From the NCBI RefSeq assembly GCF_958298935.1, contig NC_084927.1:15156001-15220000 (forward strand): a DNA stretch of 64,000 nt, given 5' to 3'. Source of the stretch: Phragmites australis (Eukaryota > Streptophyta > Magnoliopsida > Poales > Poaceae). The notes below the pieces were generated by a model, which saw nothing but the letters and a program-made list of their open reading frames with translations, was not told the origin of the DNA and made no database searches. How positions within the stretch are numbered: the stretch's first letter is position 1; every line of letters begins with the position of its first letter. Positions 10,592 through 20,995 of this stretch are shown piece by piece. Both the position numbers and the translations under genes were made by a program.

Positions 10592-13500
10592 CTACGGGTA
10601 GAAGCGTCGAAGATGCTCGATGTTCCACGGATTCGGGAGTGGCTGTCCTTCCTCCGTAGCCAACCTGAAAGAACCTGCCCGGGGGACCGCGACTACGGTG
10701 AAAGGACCTTCCCACACAGGGGACAACTTATTCATTCCTTCGCGCGACTGGATGCGTCGGAGAACTAGGTCCCCCACCTCGAGAGACCGGGCTCGGATGT
10801 GGCGCAGATGATAACGCCGCAGACTCTGCTGGTACCGAGCCGCCCGGACAGCAGAACGCCGCCGGCGCTCTTCCAGGTAGTCTACGTCGTCGCGCCTTTG
10901 ATGCTCCTGCTCGCCCTCAGAGTATGCGTGTACTCAAGGAGAGCCTAGAGTAAGCTCGGAGGGGAGGACCGCTTCGGCGCCGTAGACGAGGAAGAAAGGA
11001 GTTTCCCCGGTAGCGCGGCTTGGCGTAGTCCGGTTGGCCCATAGCACGGCTGGCAGCTCATCCACCCATCCCTTCCCGTGCTTAGCGAGCACGTCATAGG
11101 TCCGGGTCTTGAGGCCCTTTAGTATCTCCGTGTTGGCACGCTCGACCTGCCCGTTACTCCGAGGATGAGCGACGGAAGCGAAGCAAAGCTTGATGCCAAG
11201 ATCCTCGCAATAGTCCCCGAACAAGGCACTAGTGAACTGGGTGCCGTTGTCGGTGATGATCCGATTGGGGACACCAAAACGGCTAGTGATGCCGCGGACA
11301 AACTGGAGCGCCGTGCTTTTGGTCACCTTGATGACTGGGACTGCCTCCGGCCACTTGGTGAATTTGTCGATAGCGACATATAGGTACGCATAGCCCCCGA
11401 CTGCTCGGGGGAATGGACCCAAAATGTCCAAACCCCAGACCGCGAAAGGCCATGACAGGGGAATGGTATGGAGAGCCTGAGCTGGCTGGTGAATCTGCTT
11501 TGCATGGAACTGGCATGCCCTGCAGCGCCGAACCAGCTCGGAAGCATCCTGGAGAGCTGTGGGCCAGTAGAAACCTTGCCGGAAGGCTTTCCCGACCAGC
11601 GTGCGGAACGATGAATGGCCACCGCACTCGCCCTCGTGGATCTCAGCGAGAAGATCGCCGCCTTCTGCCCGAGAGATGCATTTCAGGAGGACACCTCCTG
11701 CGCTACGTCGGTAGAGATCCCCGTCTACTATGGCATAGCGTTTGGACTGCCGAGCAACCCTTTCGGCAGTCGCTTCATCCTCGGGTAGGAACCTTTCTTT
11801 CAAGTACCCTCGGATGTCAGACATCCACGAGGCATCTTGAGAACATTCGGTGAGCACAGCGCACTCGCCGGACGGTGGCGCCCTGACGGGGTTTCCCACT
11901 GAGGGCACCGCCGGGGTTCCCTGAATTGAGTTCGAGGTTTCCCCTTCATCCTGTTCGGCAGGCAGGACGGAAGGCCGTGCGAGTCTTTCTTCAAAGACTC
12001 CGGCAGGGACGTGCGCACGTGATGAGGCCAGGCGAGAGAGCTCGTCGGCCGGAGCGTTGTCGCGGCGAGGAATATGCCGTAATTCGAGGCCATCGAAGCG
12101 TTTCTCGAGCTTCCTGACCGCGGCCACGTACGCCGCCATTTGAGGATCCGTGCACTGGTACTCCTTGGAGACCTGGTTGACGACCAGCTGGGAGTCCCCC
12201 TTGACCAGGAGGCGACGAATCCCGAGCCCCACCGCAGCCCGGAGGCCGGCGATGAGACCTTCATACTCCGCCATGTTGTTGGATGCGCGGAAATGCAACT
12301 GTACGACGTACCGGAGCTCTTCACCCGTTGGGGAGGTGAGAACCACTCCGGCCCCTGCGCCTTTTAGCGAGAGGGAGCCGTCGAAGTGCATGACCCAGTA
12401 CCCGGGCGCGTCGCGCCCGGGATAGGCAGAAAACTCTTCTGGGTCGACGCAGGGGACGGGCGTCCACTCTGCCAAGAAGTCAGAGAGCGCCTGGCTTTTA
12501 ATTGCCTGGCGACTAACGAAGTGTATATCGAACTCCGCCAGCTCTACTGCCCATTTGACAACGCGCCCGGTGCCCTCCCGGTTTCGGAGAATGGGTCCCA
12601 GTGGATAAGTGGTAACCACTGAGATTTTGTGCGCCTGGAAGTAGTGGCACAGCTTCCGGGAGGCAACGAGCACGGCATAGAGCAGCTTCTGAGCCTGAGG
12701 ATACCTTGTCTTGGCTTCCCGGAGGACCTCGCTGACGAAGTACACCGGTCGCTGTGCCCGGCGGGCCCGGACGGTGGCCCCACCCGGGGGGCTGCTACAG
12801 CTCCCAGGGTCGGCGGTATGGTCGGGGTTGGCCGGGCATTCGAGCTCGATTCCTTGGCTAGGAAGAGCAGTGTGCTCGGGCTCGACCCCTCGCTCCGGGG
12901 GAGCCACGAGGACAGGTGAGTGATCGGGGGCCTCTGGGAGCTGGGACCCAGCACCCGGCCCTGAACACTCGTCTCGCTCCACCACCAATACTACACTCAC
13001 AACCTGAGGAGTGGCCGAAACGTAAAGCAGCAGGGGCTCACCTTGAGAAGGAGCCACCAAAACGGGTGGCGAGGTAAGGTATTTCTTTAAGTCGCGGAAG
13101 GCCTGCTCGGCCTCCGACGTCCAGTCGAAACGACCGGATTTCTTCAGAAGCTTGAAGAGGGGGAGCCCCCGCTCCCCGAGCTTGGAGATGAAGCGCCCGA
13201 GGGCGGCCATGCAGCCGGCAAGGCGCTGGACCTCCTTGAGTCGAACCGGGGGCTGGATTTGCTCGATGGCCCGGATCTTCTCCGGATTGACCTCGATTCC
13301 TCGGCCAGAGACCAAGAAACCAAGGAGCTTGCCCGCCGGGACCCCGAAGACACATTTCTCCGGGTTGAGCTTGAGGCGGGTAGAGCGGAGACTGTTGAAA
13401 GTCTCGGCAAGGTCCTCGAGCAGGGTGGCGCGGTCTCGGGTCTTGACCACGAGATCGTCGATGTAAGCCTCGATGTTGCGGCCAACTTGCGAGTTAAGTG

Positions 13501-14047
13501 TAATACGAATGGCGCGCTGGAAGGATGATCCAGCGCTGCGCAGGCCGAAAGGCATTGACATGTAGCAATAAGTCCCCACCGGGGTAGTAAAAGCAGTTTT
13601 TTCCTCGTCCCCTACGGCCATGCGAATCTGGTGATACCCAGAATTTGCATCTAGGAAGCATAAAAGATCACATCCCGCAGTTGAATCTATGATTTGATCA
13701 ATGCGAGGTAAGGGGAAAGGATCTTTAGGACAAGCCTTGTTAAGGTCGGTGTAGTCCACGCACATGCGAAGCTTGCCGTTGGCCTTCGGGACGATGACTG
13801 GATTTGCTAGCTAGTCGGGGTGGAGAACTTCTCGGATAAATCCGGCGTCGAGGAGCTTGCGGACTTGCTCGCGGATAAACTCCTGGCGTTCTGGCGCCTG
13901 CCGCCGGACCTTCTGCTTCACTGGGCGGGCGTCCGGATGCACGGCCAAGTGATGCTCGATCACCTCCCTAGGGATCCCGGGCATATCGGACGGTTGCCAG
14001 GCAAACACGTCTACGTTAGCCCGGAGGAAGGCGACGAGCGCGCTTTC
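10592..14047 (-). pseudogene. pol: Tat pol: RT - RNase H - archaeal-type RNase H - integrase, with two internal stops
   Basis: One frame runs from the stop after protease (14048-14050) to the end at 10592. In order: an N-terminal RT linker (about 13815-14008); RT fingers and palm with the catalytic YIDD about 100 codons after the DYTDLNKAC block; a first RNase H; a second RNase H with [18 protein letters not shown] and DNAPADELS motifs (archaeal type, typical of Tat); integrase with an HHCC zinc finger; and the D-D-E core ([24 protein letters not shown]). It ends in the LPNPWNIEHLRRFYP-type tail; there is no chromodomain. TAG at 13811-13813 replaces the Trp of HPDWLANP (intact in the second Tat element), and TGA at 10934-10936 falls near the integrase C-terminus (probably from CGA). 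The enzymes would process and integrate the cDNA, but this copy should not make a full-length product. Confidence 0.92.
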
Positions 14048-16543
14048 CTATTTGCTGCCCAGATCGCTGCCGATACGGACAACCTGGGTAGCATCTTCGC
14101 CCACCTTGACCTCCTTCGTTGGAACAGTCGTGTCGGCGGCGAGTCGGGGTCTGGATGAAGAGGGTCCCGGGCCCCCTGAAGAGCCATCAGCCTCGGCTTG
14201 CGCTGAGACTAGGGCCGTGTAGGTTTGTTCGGCGCAGGAGACAGCGCCACCGGAGTCAGCGATCACGGAGATAGAGCCTGCGGGGCCGGGCATCTTAACC
14301 GTAAGGTATGCATAATGCACGGCCATCATGAACTTGGCGAGCGCCGGACGCCCGAGGATGGCGTTGTAGGGGAGAGGGAGCTCCGCGACATCGAAGAGGA
14401 CGCACTCCGTACGAAAGTTGTCCCGGCTCCCGAACGTGACGGGCAACTCAACCTGCCCGAGGGGCAGGGAGTGTCCGGGCGTTACTCCACAGAAGGGGAG
14501 CGACGGCTTTAGGCGTCGGGAGGGTACTTGCAGCTTCTCAAAAGCCTCTTTGGAAAGGAGGTTGAGGCCGGCACCACCGTCGATCAGCACTGTGCCGACT
14601 TTAACATTGCAGACAGTGGGAGATACGACCAGAGGTAGCCGCCCCACAGCTGCAGTACTGACGGGGTGGTCGGTCATGCTGAACGTGATCGGAGCATCCG
14701 ACCACCTCAGGGGTCTTGCGGCCTCCTCGCTCGGGGTTGCCGAGCATACTTCGCGCCGCATGACTTTGATGCCACGGCGCGAGCAGGGTGTGTAGGCGCC
14801 TCCGTCGATGAAGGCAACCGCATGCTCGGGCTCCTGGAAGCCGAGCTCGGCATTGTTGGGAATGACCTCGGTATTGCCTCCCCCGCGAGACTCGTCGCGC
14901 TCCCTCTGGCGCTGCTCCACGAGTCCCTTGACCGTACGACACTCTGTGAGGTCGTGCCATCTGGTCAGGTGTATGGGACACCATTTACCTGGCTCGGGCC
15001 CCGCGGGAGCGGGGACCCTCGCTGGAATAGGAGCCCGGCCAGGGGCCGGGGCTCTTGCTGGAGCTGACGCCCTAGCCGGCGCTGGGGCCCTCGCGGGCGC
15101 AGAGGCCCGAGGAGGAGCCCGAGCAGGGGCCCTGACGGGGCGCCGATCGGCATCCGGCCGACGCTCTTGCCGGCGATTGGGCTCTTGTGGCTCCCCGTGA
15201 GCGGGGATTTGGGCTAGCTCAACGGGGGCAGCCTCGCGCTTCCTCCTCTTTTTCTTTTCCCGCCTATCAGAGCGGGAAGAACTTGGTCGATCGGAAGCGG
15301 GGCGTGGAGCATGCCATGCCCTGGCCTCCGCAGCTTTGGCGCACTTATCGGCCAGTGCGAAAAGTTCCGCAGGGGTCTCGATCTCGTGCGTACCTAGCTT
15401 CTCGAGCATCCGCTCATCACGTACGCCCTGCCGAAAGGCAACAATAACAGCATGGGGGGCCACTCGCGGAATAGTGTTGCGAACCTGGCTGAAACACTGT
15501 ATGAATCGACGCAGCGTCTCCCCTTCCTGCTGTTGGACGGCGTGGAGGTCGCACTCCAGCCCGGGACGTGCGAACGTACCATGAAAGTTGGCCACAAATT
15601 GGTGGCACAAGTCGTCCCAGGAGCTGATAGATCCCGGGGGTAAGTTCATAAGCCAGGAGCGGGCGGAACCCCTCAAGGCAACATGAAAATAATTTACCAT
15701 CACCTTTTCGCTGCCTCCGGCCGCTTGGACGGCCGTCGTGTAGATCTGGAGGAACTCGACGGGGTCGATGGACCCGTCGTACTTCTCCGGCAGCTCGGGG
15801 CGGAACTTGGAAGGCCACCTCACCCGACGGAGCTCGGTGGTAAAGGCACGGCAACCGGTGCCGTACCCCGCAGCATGAGCGGGGGTTCTTGGTGGAGAGG
15901 AACGGCGAGCCGGGGATCCCCGGTGGTCGTGGATCGGGAGAGAGGAAGCTTGGTCCTCTGCCCCAACCCCCTGCCGGGTCTCCCGCTGGCGCTCGAGAGT
16001 GACCCGGGCATCCTCGTGTCCCCTTCGCTCGTCGAGACGCAAACGGAGGTCCCGGGCCTCAGATACGTCCTGGGGGATGGCGCTCCGCCTGGAGACCCCT
16101 CGGCCCGTGCGGGTGTTGCCCGCTGAGGAGCCGACTCTGGCGGCACCGCGCTGAAAAGTGGCGCGAGGGCTCTCGACCTGCACCTGGCGACGAGCGGTGC
16201 CGACCAAAGCGGCGATATCTTGCATCCACCGGCCTTCCGGAGTGTTTGGCGTGGCCCGAATGGGAGGGTGCCTGAGGAGGGCTTGCGCTGCAAGCAAGGC
16301 GCTCCCTGGGCTGGCCTCACCAAAAGCGAGCCTGCGCCGGGGCGGCGCTCGACGTGATCCAGAGGCGGACCTAGTGGCCGGGGCCCCGACCATCTGCTGG
16401 GGGTCGGAGAGTACGCCGGCAGCGGCGGCGCTGATGGGCCCCGGGCCCTGATCCCCTTGGGCGGGAAAAACCTCTTGGTCGTGGGGCGGCGTTCCGTTAC
16501 TGGAAGTGGAGCCGGAACGCTGGAGACGGTGCCCACCGGCCAT
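14048..16543 (-). CDS. gag-pro: Tat Gag-protease polyprotein
   Basis: The frame is open from 16576, but I choose ATG at 16541-16543. The encoded MAGGHRL start is shared with the second Tat element (60531) and a fragment (22818), and the codons before it are not. About 831 residues: a retrotransposon Gag core near residues 245-375; a basic stretch; a Pro-Ala-Arg repeat (about 470-515); a Cys/His motif (CPIH..HDL..C, about 522-535) in place of a standard zinc knuckle; and an aspartic protease with LIDGGAG near 652-658. The stop TAG at 14048-14050 sits at the same residue as in the second Tat element and is followed in frame by pol, so it may be a readthrough site. Gag forms the particle and the protease cleaves the polyprotein. 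Confidence 0.9.
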   Translation of the reverse strand: MAGGHRLQRSGSTSSNGTPPHDQEVFPAQGDQGPGPISAAAAGVLSDPQQMVGAPATRSASGSRRAPPRRRLAFGEASPGSALLAAQALLRHPPIRATPNTPEGRWMQDIAALVGTARRQVQVESPRATFQRGAARVGSSAGNTRTGRGVSRRSAIPQDVSEARDLRLRLDERRGHEDARVTLERQRETRQGVGAEDQASSLPIHDHRGSPARRSSPPRTPAHAAGYGTGCRAFTTELRRVRWPSKFRPELPEKYDGSIDPVEFLQIYTTAVQAAGGSEKVMVNYFHVALRGSARSWLMNLPPGSISSWDDLCHQFVANFHGTFARPGLECDLHAVQQQEGETLRRFIQCFSQVRNTIPRVAPHAVIVAFRQGVRDERMLEKLGTHEIETPAELFALADKCAKAAEARAWHAPRPASDRPSSSRSDRREKKKRRKREAAPVELAQIPAHGEPQEPNRRQERRPDADRRPVRAPARAPPRASAPARAPAPARASAPARAPAPGRAPIPARVPAPAGPEPGKWCPIHLTRWHDLTECRTVKGLVEQRQRERDESRGGGNTEVIPNNAELGFQEPEHAVAFIDGGAYTPCSRRGIKVMRREVCSATPSEEAARPLRWSDAPITFSMTDHPVSTAAVGRLPLVVSPTVCNVKVGTVLIDGGAGLNLLSKEAFEKLQVPSRRLKPSLPFCGVTPGHSLPLGQVELPVTFGSRDNFRTECVLFDVAELPLPYNAILGRPALAKFMMAVHYAYLTVKMPGPAGSISVIADSGGAVSCAEQTYTALVSAQAEADGSSGGPGPSSSRPRLAADTTVPTKEVKVGEDATQVVRIGSDLGSK

Positions 16544-16590
16544 CTTTTCCTGTGGAGAAAAAAGGGAAACAAACAATCTAGGGATATTCC

Positions 16591-16609
16591 CCCCTACCTG
16601 GCGCGCCAG
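16591..16609 (-). other. Primer binding site of the young Tat element
   Basis: On the minus strand, two bases after the LTR end (CCGACA then GC), the sequence is TGGCGCGCCAGGTAGG. The leading TGG is the complement of a tRNA CCA end, and the position right after the LTR is standard. The second Tat element has TGGCGCACCTGGTAGG and the 22.7-kb fragment a near-identical site. I do not assign the tRNA. Confidence 0.75.
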
Positions 16610-16610
16610 C

Positions 16611-18160
16611 TGTCGGAGAGTGAACTCCTGTCGCAGGGATCCCGAGAGACCCCTCTTTAGAGATTCGGCCGGGGGGATGATCCTAGAAAAGCTTGTACGG
16701 GAAAACGAGCGGGAACGGAAGTAAATGCGATGGCTTGCGGGTACACCGGGTTTTTGGACAGGTTCGGGCCGCGCGGGGGCGTAACACCCTACTCCTGTAT
16801 GAGTGTTATATCTATCCTTGAAGGGGATCCTTCAAGGATATATCTGGTTCTCAAAGGAGAGCTGTTTACAAAGAGCTGGAGGCTCTTATGTTCTAGCTAG
16901 CTGGTCTCTTGATCGTCTTGCGATCGGGGGCTGTTGTTTTCTTGTTCTTCGACTGACTCTCCTCCTCCTCTTCTTTGTGTCCTCCATCCTTTCCTTTTAT
17001 AGATGCGCCGACCTCGACATATCCTGAATGGGAAAGAGGGGACGCGAATGCCCAGGTGCCACGGAGAAAGGCGTAATCATTTCATCTTGGCGAAGTGACA
17101 GGGGCGGTGGAGGAAGGCGGCGTGCATTCGACCACCAGCCGCTGCGGAAGCTTCGGGGTGCTCTGAAAAGGGCCCACCGGACAGCCTCAGAGGTGCCCGG
17201 TGCGCCCACCCTGTCTTGTTCTCCTGCCAGGGCAGGGTGGCAGGCCGAGCGCTTCGATTCTGGCGACGTTATCCCGAGGCGCGTAGGCGAAAACGGGACG
17301 GGACCCGTGCATTTAATGGACCCACGCCCCCCTGCCATTGCATGGCAGGGTCTGACACTGGGGCGTGGGCAGCCGAGAATGTCAGGATGTCAGAATGTCA
17401 GGCCACGCGCGCCTATTAAATGCGGCATCGGGCCTTTGACTGGATGACACCCTGACGACGGGGCCCTTTGAGTCTTTGAACGATCTTGCGCGGACCTTCG
17501 GGGCACCGAGTCCTCGGGGGCTGCCATGTGCAGCCCCGAGCACTCTCTCCCGAGCTCTTCGGTGGGACCTTCGGGGCACTGAGTCCTCGGGGGCTGCCAC
17601 GTGCAGCCCCGAGCACTCTCTCCCGAGCTCTTTGGAGGGACCTTCGGGGCACCGAGTCCTCGGGGGCTGCCACGTGCAGCCCCGAGCACTCTCTCCCGAG
17701 CTCTTTGGAGGGACCTTCGGGGCACCGAGTCCTCGGGGGCTGCCACGTGCAGCCCCGAGCACTCTCTCCCGAGCACCTTGGAGGGACCTTCGGGGCACCG
17801 AGTCCTCGGGGGCTGCCACGTGCAGCCCCGAGCACTCTCTCCCGAGCTCTTCGGTGGGACCTTCGGGGCACCGAGTCCTCGGGGGCTGCCACGTGCAGCC
17901 CCGAGCACTCTCTCCCGAGCACCTTGGAGGGACCTTCGGGGCACCGAGTCCTCGGGGGCTGCCACGTGCAGCCCCGAGCACCCTCTCCCGAGTACTTCAG
18001 CGGGACCTTCGGGGCACCGAGTCCTCGGGGGCTGCCACGTGCAGCCCCGAGCACTCTCTCCCGGGACTCTGCTTCTACCTATCTTGCAGGGTGGTGATAT
18101 GTGGTGGACGGCCGGTCTGGCCTCGGGACTTAGGGACCCCTGGTTCTAAATACACCGACA
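16611..18160 (-). repeat. 5' LTR of the young Tat element (1550 bp)
   Basis: This is the twin of 3758-5161, longer by 146 bp because its 73-bp array has eight units (about 17489-18066) instead of six. TATA is at 16993-17002. It is the upstream LTR for gag-pol transcription. Confidence 0.95.
17489..18066 (-). repeat. 73-bp tandem array, eight copies
   Basis: Units begin near 17492, 17565, 17638, 17711, 17784, 17857, 17930 and 18003. The structure matches the left LTR, with CACGTG-centred hairpins. Unit variants (TTTGGAGG, CACCTTGGAGG, CTCTTCGGTGG spacers) alternate, which would let one trace which two units were gained or lost. Confidence 0.93.
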
Positions 18161-18165
18161 GCGAC
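18161..18165. other. Target-site duplication, right copy (GCGAC)
   Basis: Exact repeat of 3753-3757, directly after the TACACCGACA end of the right LTR. Confidence 0.93.
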
Positions 18166-18660
18166 CTTACAGGAAATATGATCATTTACTAGTATAAACT
18201 TACTCTTAGTACTTACACATAAAACTTTTAGAGTTGGTCGATGTTCCAAGAATTATTGAAGAATCATCCATCGTCCATTACTAAAAGACCTAGGGCGAGT
18301 CGACTCGACAACCGTGTAGAGATCCTCCCACTTCGAGGATAGCTTGTTGCCATTACGTTGGTTCTGAACAAATAGTAGAACCAGATTCCTGGTTTAGAGG
18401 GTTCATTGTCGAACGACTTAGTCATAGTAGCTCCAAAGGGATTTGATATTCGGCTGATCATATCAGCACTTGAGTCCTTTCTTGGTGAAGGTACCGATGG
18501 AGACAAAAAGTAACTTGATGCCCCTGGGCGTTACCTGAAAGGGCCCCAGAATATCTAGCCCTGATGTCACGAAAGGCTAGACCGTCATCCTCGTCTTCAG
18601 TGGCGAAGACTTCTCAGGGGAAATCTCCGCTAGAAGAGTCCAGATCCATCATGGATTTGT
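18166..18660 (-). pseudogene. Remnant of an older Tat integrase C-terminal region
   Basis: Short blocks align with the minus-strand integrase of the young element. GTCGATGTTCCAAGAATT parallels the C-terminal block near 10617, and GGGCCCCAGAATATCTAGCCC with the following AAAGGC parallels the DILGPF-encoding block near 11410. The frame is broken throughout. Its orientation matches the young element, so the young element seems to have inserted just downstream of pol in an old relative. The match is by eye and patchy. Confidence 0.5.
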
Positions 18661-18839
18661 CATCAGATTGCTCCAGGTAGGTATCTCGAGAATCCATGTT
18701 GTTGGAAACTCATTGGTAGAATCGTTGCCGGAAAGTTCTTCGTGAAGTTTACCTGATCGATTGTCAGTTCGTCAATGGGAGGGGTGAAGTTATTGTAGAA
18801 CCCCTCATCCAAGAAATCAGTTCTCTTGGGAGAAGTCGA

Positions 18840-19250
18840 CAACATATTGTGTGTAGATTCTTCAACGCTTATTAGGGAGATGGTCATGGAGAAGATGGTA
18901 GTGAGAAGGCATATTGGAAGACAGATGTAGGATGGCATACTGCCAAATGTGATCAAGGAATTGAATAAAGTGAGCACCAGCCTTAGGATTGTCAAGGTTG
19001 CAAGGAGTGACTCTGACTTTGCAGAAGTAACACTTGTTGATCCAAACAACAATACAAAAAGACACACAATAGTCTTGAGGAATCACAAGCGTTCTTGCAG
19101 GGAGTGGCGGGTTACAGGAAAACCATGCACCCATGCATTGGGCTACATATGTGCAAATAGATGGGTCCAAATCAGTGATTGTGCATGACTATTATTCTGT
19201 GTAGAGGTTTAGAGCAGCATATGCTTGTATTTTGTAAATGTTCTGCTTCT
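18840..19250 (+). pseudogene. MULE (Mutator-like) transposase fragment with a SWIM zinc-finger region
   Basis: A plus-strand frame at 18949-19188 encodes the block that ends MULE transposases: a VTLVDP..KRHTIVL stretch, then CREWRVTGKPCTHAL, the WxxTGxPCxH pattern of a SWIM zinc finger. The first cysteine of the usual C-x-C pair is replaced. Upstream codons (18890-18948) and downstream codons (FRAAY-like, out of frame near 19205) extend the similarity past stops. The catalytic DDE part is absent, so this is a 3' relic. Confidence 0.7.
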
Positions 19251-19715
19251 ATTTGAGTCATGTCATGAAACATTTTAGGTCCATTCAATAACCTGACAAT
19301 CTTAAGTCAATATTGCAACTGGTTCACTCAGGGATAAATCAAATGCACTGAAATCACTTGGATGAGCCAAGAGGAGGAAGAGAAAAATCTGTCAATTTAC
19401 AGTACAATACTTCTATAGAGCACGGTTGGTTGGTTGCTAGAGACAATGAGAAGATTAAACAGGTTAATGGATCAAACTAAGACAAAAAATGCAATATGAT
19501 GCAAGCTTACATTAATCAAATGCAAGCTGGCATTACTTGGATACAAGCTAGATACAAACTGGTTCATCCAGCAAGCTGACAATTTCATACAAGTTGTTTC
19601 ATTCATGCAACCTGGATACAATTTCGGCCTTGAAATCACTTGGATACACATACAGCCAGTACACACATATGCTATAAATCACTTGGATACATATGCTAGA
19701 AGAGTTCCAAACACA
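19251..19715. other. No gene seen; short degenerate repeats
   Basis: AT-rich sequence with loosely repeated phrases such as CACTTGGATACA and ACATACAGCC. It may include the 3' tail of the MULE or of the ancestral zinc-finger gene, as a coiled-coil-like minus-strand frame reaches into it from 19811. Nothing else is supportable. Confidence 0.4.
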
Positions 19716-19884
19716 ACACCTACACATACAGCCCGTACACACACTTTCTACTGAAACCCCACTATTTTTCTTTGCAAATTCTTTCTGAACTTCAAAAATT
19801 TGGTTCTTCATATCAAGTACATGCTTCGTAACTCTAAAATCTGAAACTTCACATCACAAAATTCAACAAATGCATCCGTTCCAC

Positions 19885-20995
19885 CTATAGAGGAGTTTCA
19901 CCTATGACCTTCCCCTTCACCAAGACCCCCAAATACTTGACATAATCTTTCTCCCACTTGTAAAATCCACAAGTTCTATCATTCTGCATCCAAAACATAC
20001 CTCAATCAAAATTCCAGCAACATAAAAATGCATCAGATTCACACAACTATTGTAGGTACAACATTACGAAATGCTTCCCATTGCTCGACTGTCATACTTA
20101 TTCATGCTTTTAGGCAGAATGTTAGTAAAAAAATGAAGAATGTGCAATCAAAGATGACAATCACACACTAATACATGGAATCAAAATGCCAACTAAAGAC
20201 GTCCAAATGGGCCGTGCCTACTGGGCCGGCCCAAGGCACGGCACTGTAGGCACGGCCCAGGCACGGCACGGCCCGATTACCGACGGGCCGGGCCGGCACG
20301 GCACGACGCCACGGGTCGTGCCTGGGACGAGCGCACGGCACGACGGGCCGGCACGGCACGGCCCGGTCAAGTCGGGCCGGCACGGGCACGGCCCGGCACG
20401 GTCCGGCCTGGCACTATTTTCTATTTTTTTATTTATATTTTTAATTTTTTAGCTATTTTTAAATATTTTTTTTATCTATTTTTAAATATTTTTATCTATT
20501 TTTTTATTTGTTTTTATCTATTTTCTATATATTTTTTATGTATTTTTTCATTTTTTAATATTTTTTTATCTATTTCAGCCCGTCGGGCCGACCGGGCCGT
20601 CGGGCCGAAATCGCGCCTGGACCGGCCCGGCACGGCACGGTCACTGACGGGCCGTGCCGTGGGCCGAGGGGAAGGCACGCGGGCCGGCATGGCACGGCCC
20701 GTTACTGTAGATGGGCCGTGCCGTAGCCGGACCGTGCCGAGTCGGGCCCGTGCCGGGCCGGCACGAACGGCCCATTTGGCCATGTTTAATGCCAACAACA
20801 TAAAAACACACAAGATTCACACAACTCACCGGTATATTATTCTATAACACCATAACTTCTTGGTTGCTTGCTCTGTGGCTTAACAACTGGAATCCCACAC
20901 ACTAGGCAATCAACATGTGGTAGCTCCTTCCCCTTCATAACGCTTCTGCTAGAACCAGCACTAGACTTCCCTAAAACTCTAACGAACTGTGACAT
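19885..20995 (-). pseudogene. GRF-type zinc-finger gene, copy 1 (broken)
   Basis: Exon 1 begins at ATG 20993-20995 and encodes a Ser-rich leader then CLVCG..VVKPQSKQPRSYG, the start of a GRF-type zinc finger. Compared with copy 2, a net loss of about 11 bases just before the donor removes the FFKC cysteine and shifts the frame to a stop near 20837. The donor (CCG|GTGAGT, about 20824) and acceptor (GATGCAG|AAT, exon 2 from 19983) are still recognisable. Exon 2 encodes TCGFYKWEKDYVKYL, the last cysteine and the aromatic WE..Y motif, and ends at 19885. The intron holds a 595-bp hAT element. GRF fingers bind nucleic acids in other proteins; the role here is unknown. Further left, a coiled-coil-like frame suggests the original protein was longer. 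Confidence 0.65.
20194..20788. mobile_element. Non-autonomous hAT-like element, 595 bp, GC-rich arms
   Basis: The left end is TAAAGACGTCCAAATGGGCC and the right end, reversed, TAAACATGGCCAAATGGGCC. An 8-bp duplication ATGCCAAC flanks it (20186-20193, 20789-20796). The homologous site in tandem unit 2 (near 22012) is empty with a single copy (ATGCCAGC), which confirms the borders. The arms are long inverted arrays rich in GGCCGTGCC/GGCACGGC around an AT-rich centre, so the single strand would fold back. There is no coding sequence. The hAT assignment rests on the 8-bp duplication and the TA..CCAAATGGGCC ends. Confidence 0.85.

Larger units (their letters stand above)
3758..18160 (-). mobile_element. 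Young Tat-lineage (Retand-type) Ty3/Gypsy retrotransposon, 14.4 kb
   Basis: A complete LTR retrotransposon transcribed leftward. The LTRs (3758-5161 and 16611-18160) start TGTCGG and end CCGACA, and a perfect 5-bp duplication GCGAC flanks the element. Order on the minus strand: LTR, PBS, gag, protease, RT, RNase H, a second archaeal-type RNase H, integrase, a long non-coding stretch, an oppositely oriented two-exon gene, LTR. A second RNase H after RT-RNH and a gene antisense to gag-pol are hallmarks of the plant Tat lineage. The two LTRs differ in length by 146 bp, exactly two units of a 73-bp tandem array. By eye I see one substitution outside the array, so the insertion is recent. The gag-pol frame nevertheless contains three stops. 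Confidence 0.95.

Noticed and set aside
13811..13813. TAG in RT as a second programmed readthrough site
   Set aside because: The second Tat element has the normal TGG codon at this position, so this is a copy-specific mutation.
20168..20829. Arg/Pro/Gly-rich frames
   Set aside because: They lie in the inverted GC-rich arms of a non-autonomous hAT element.
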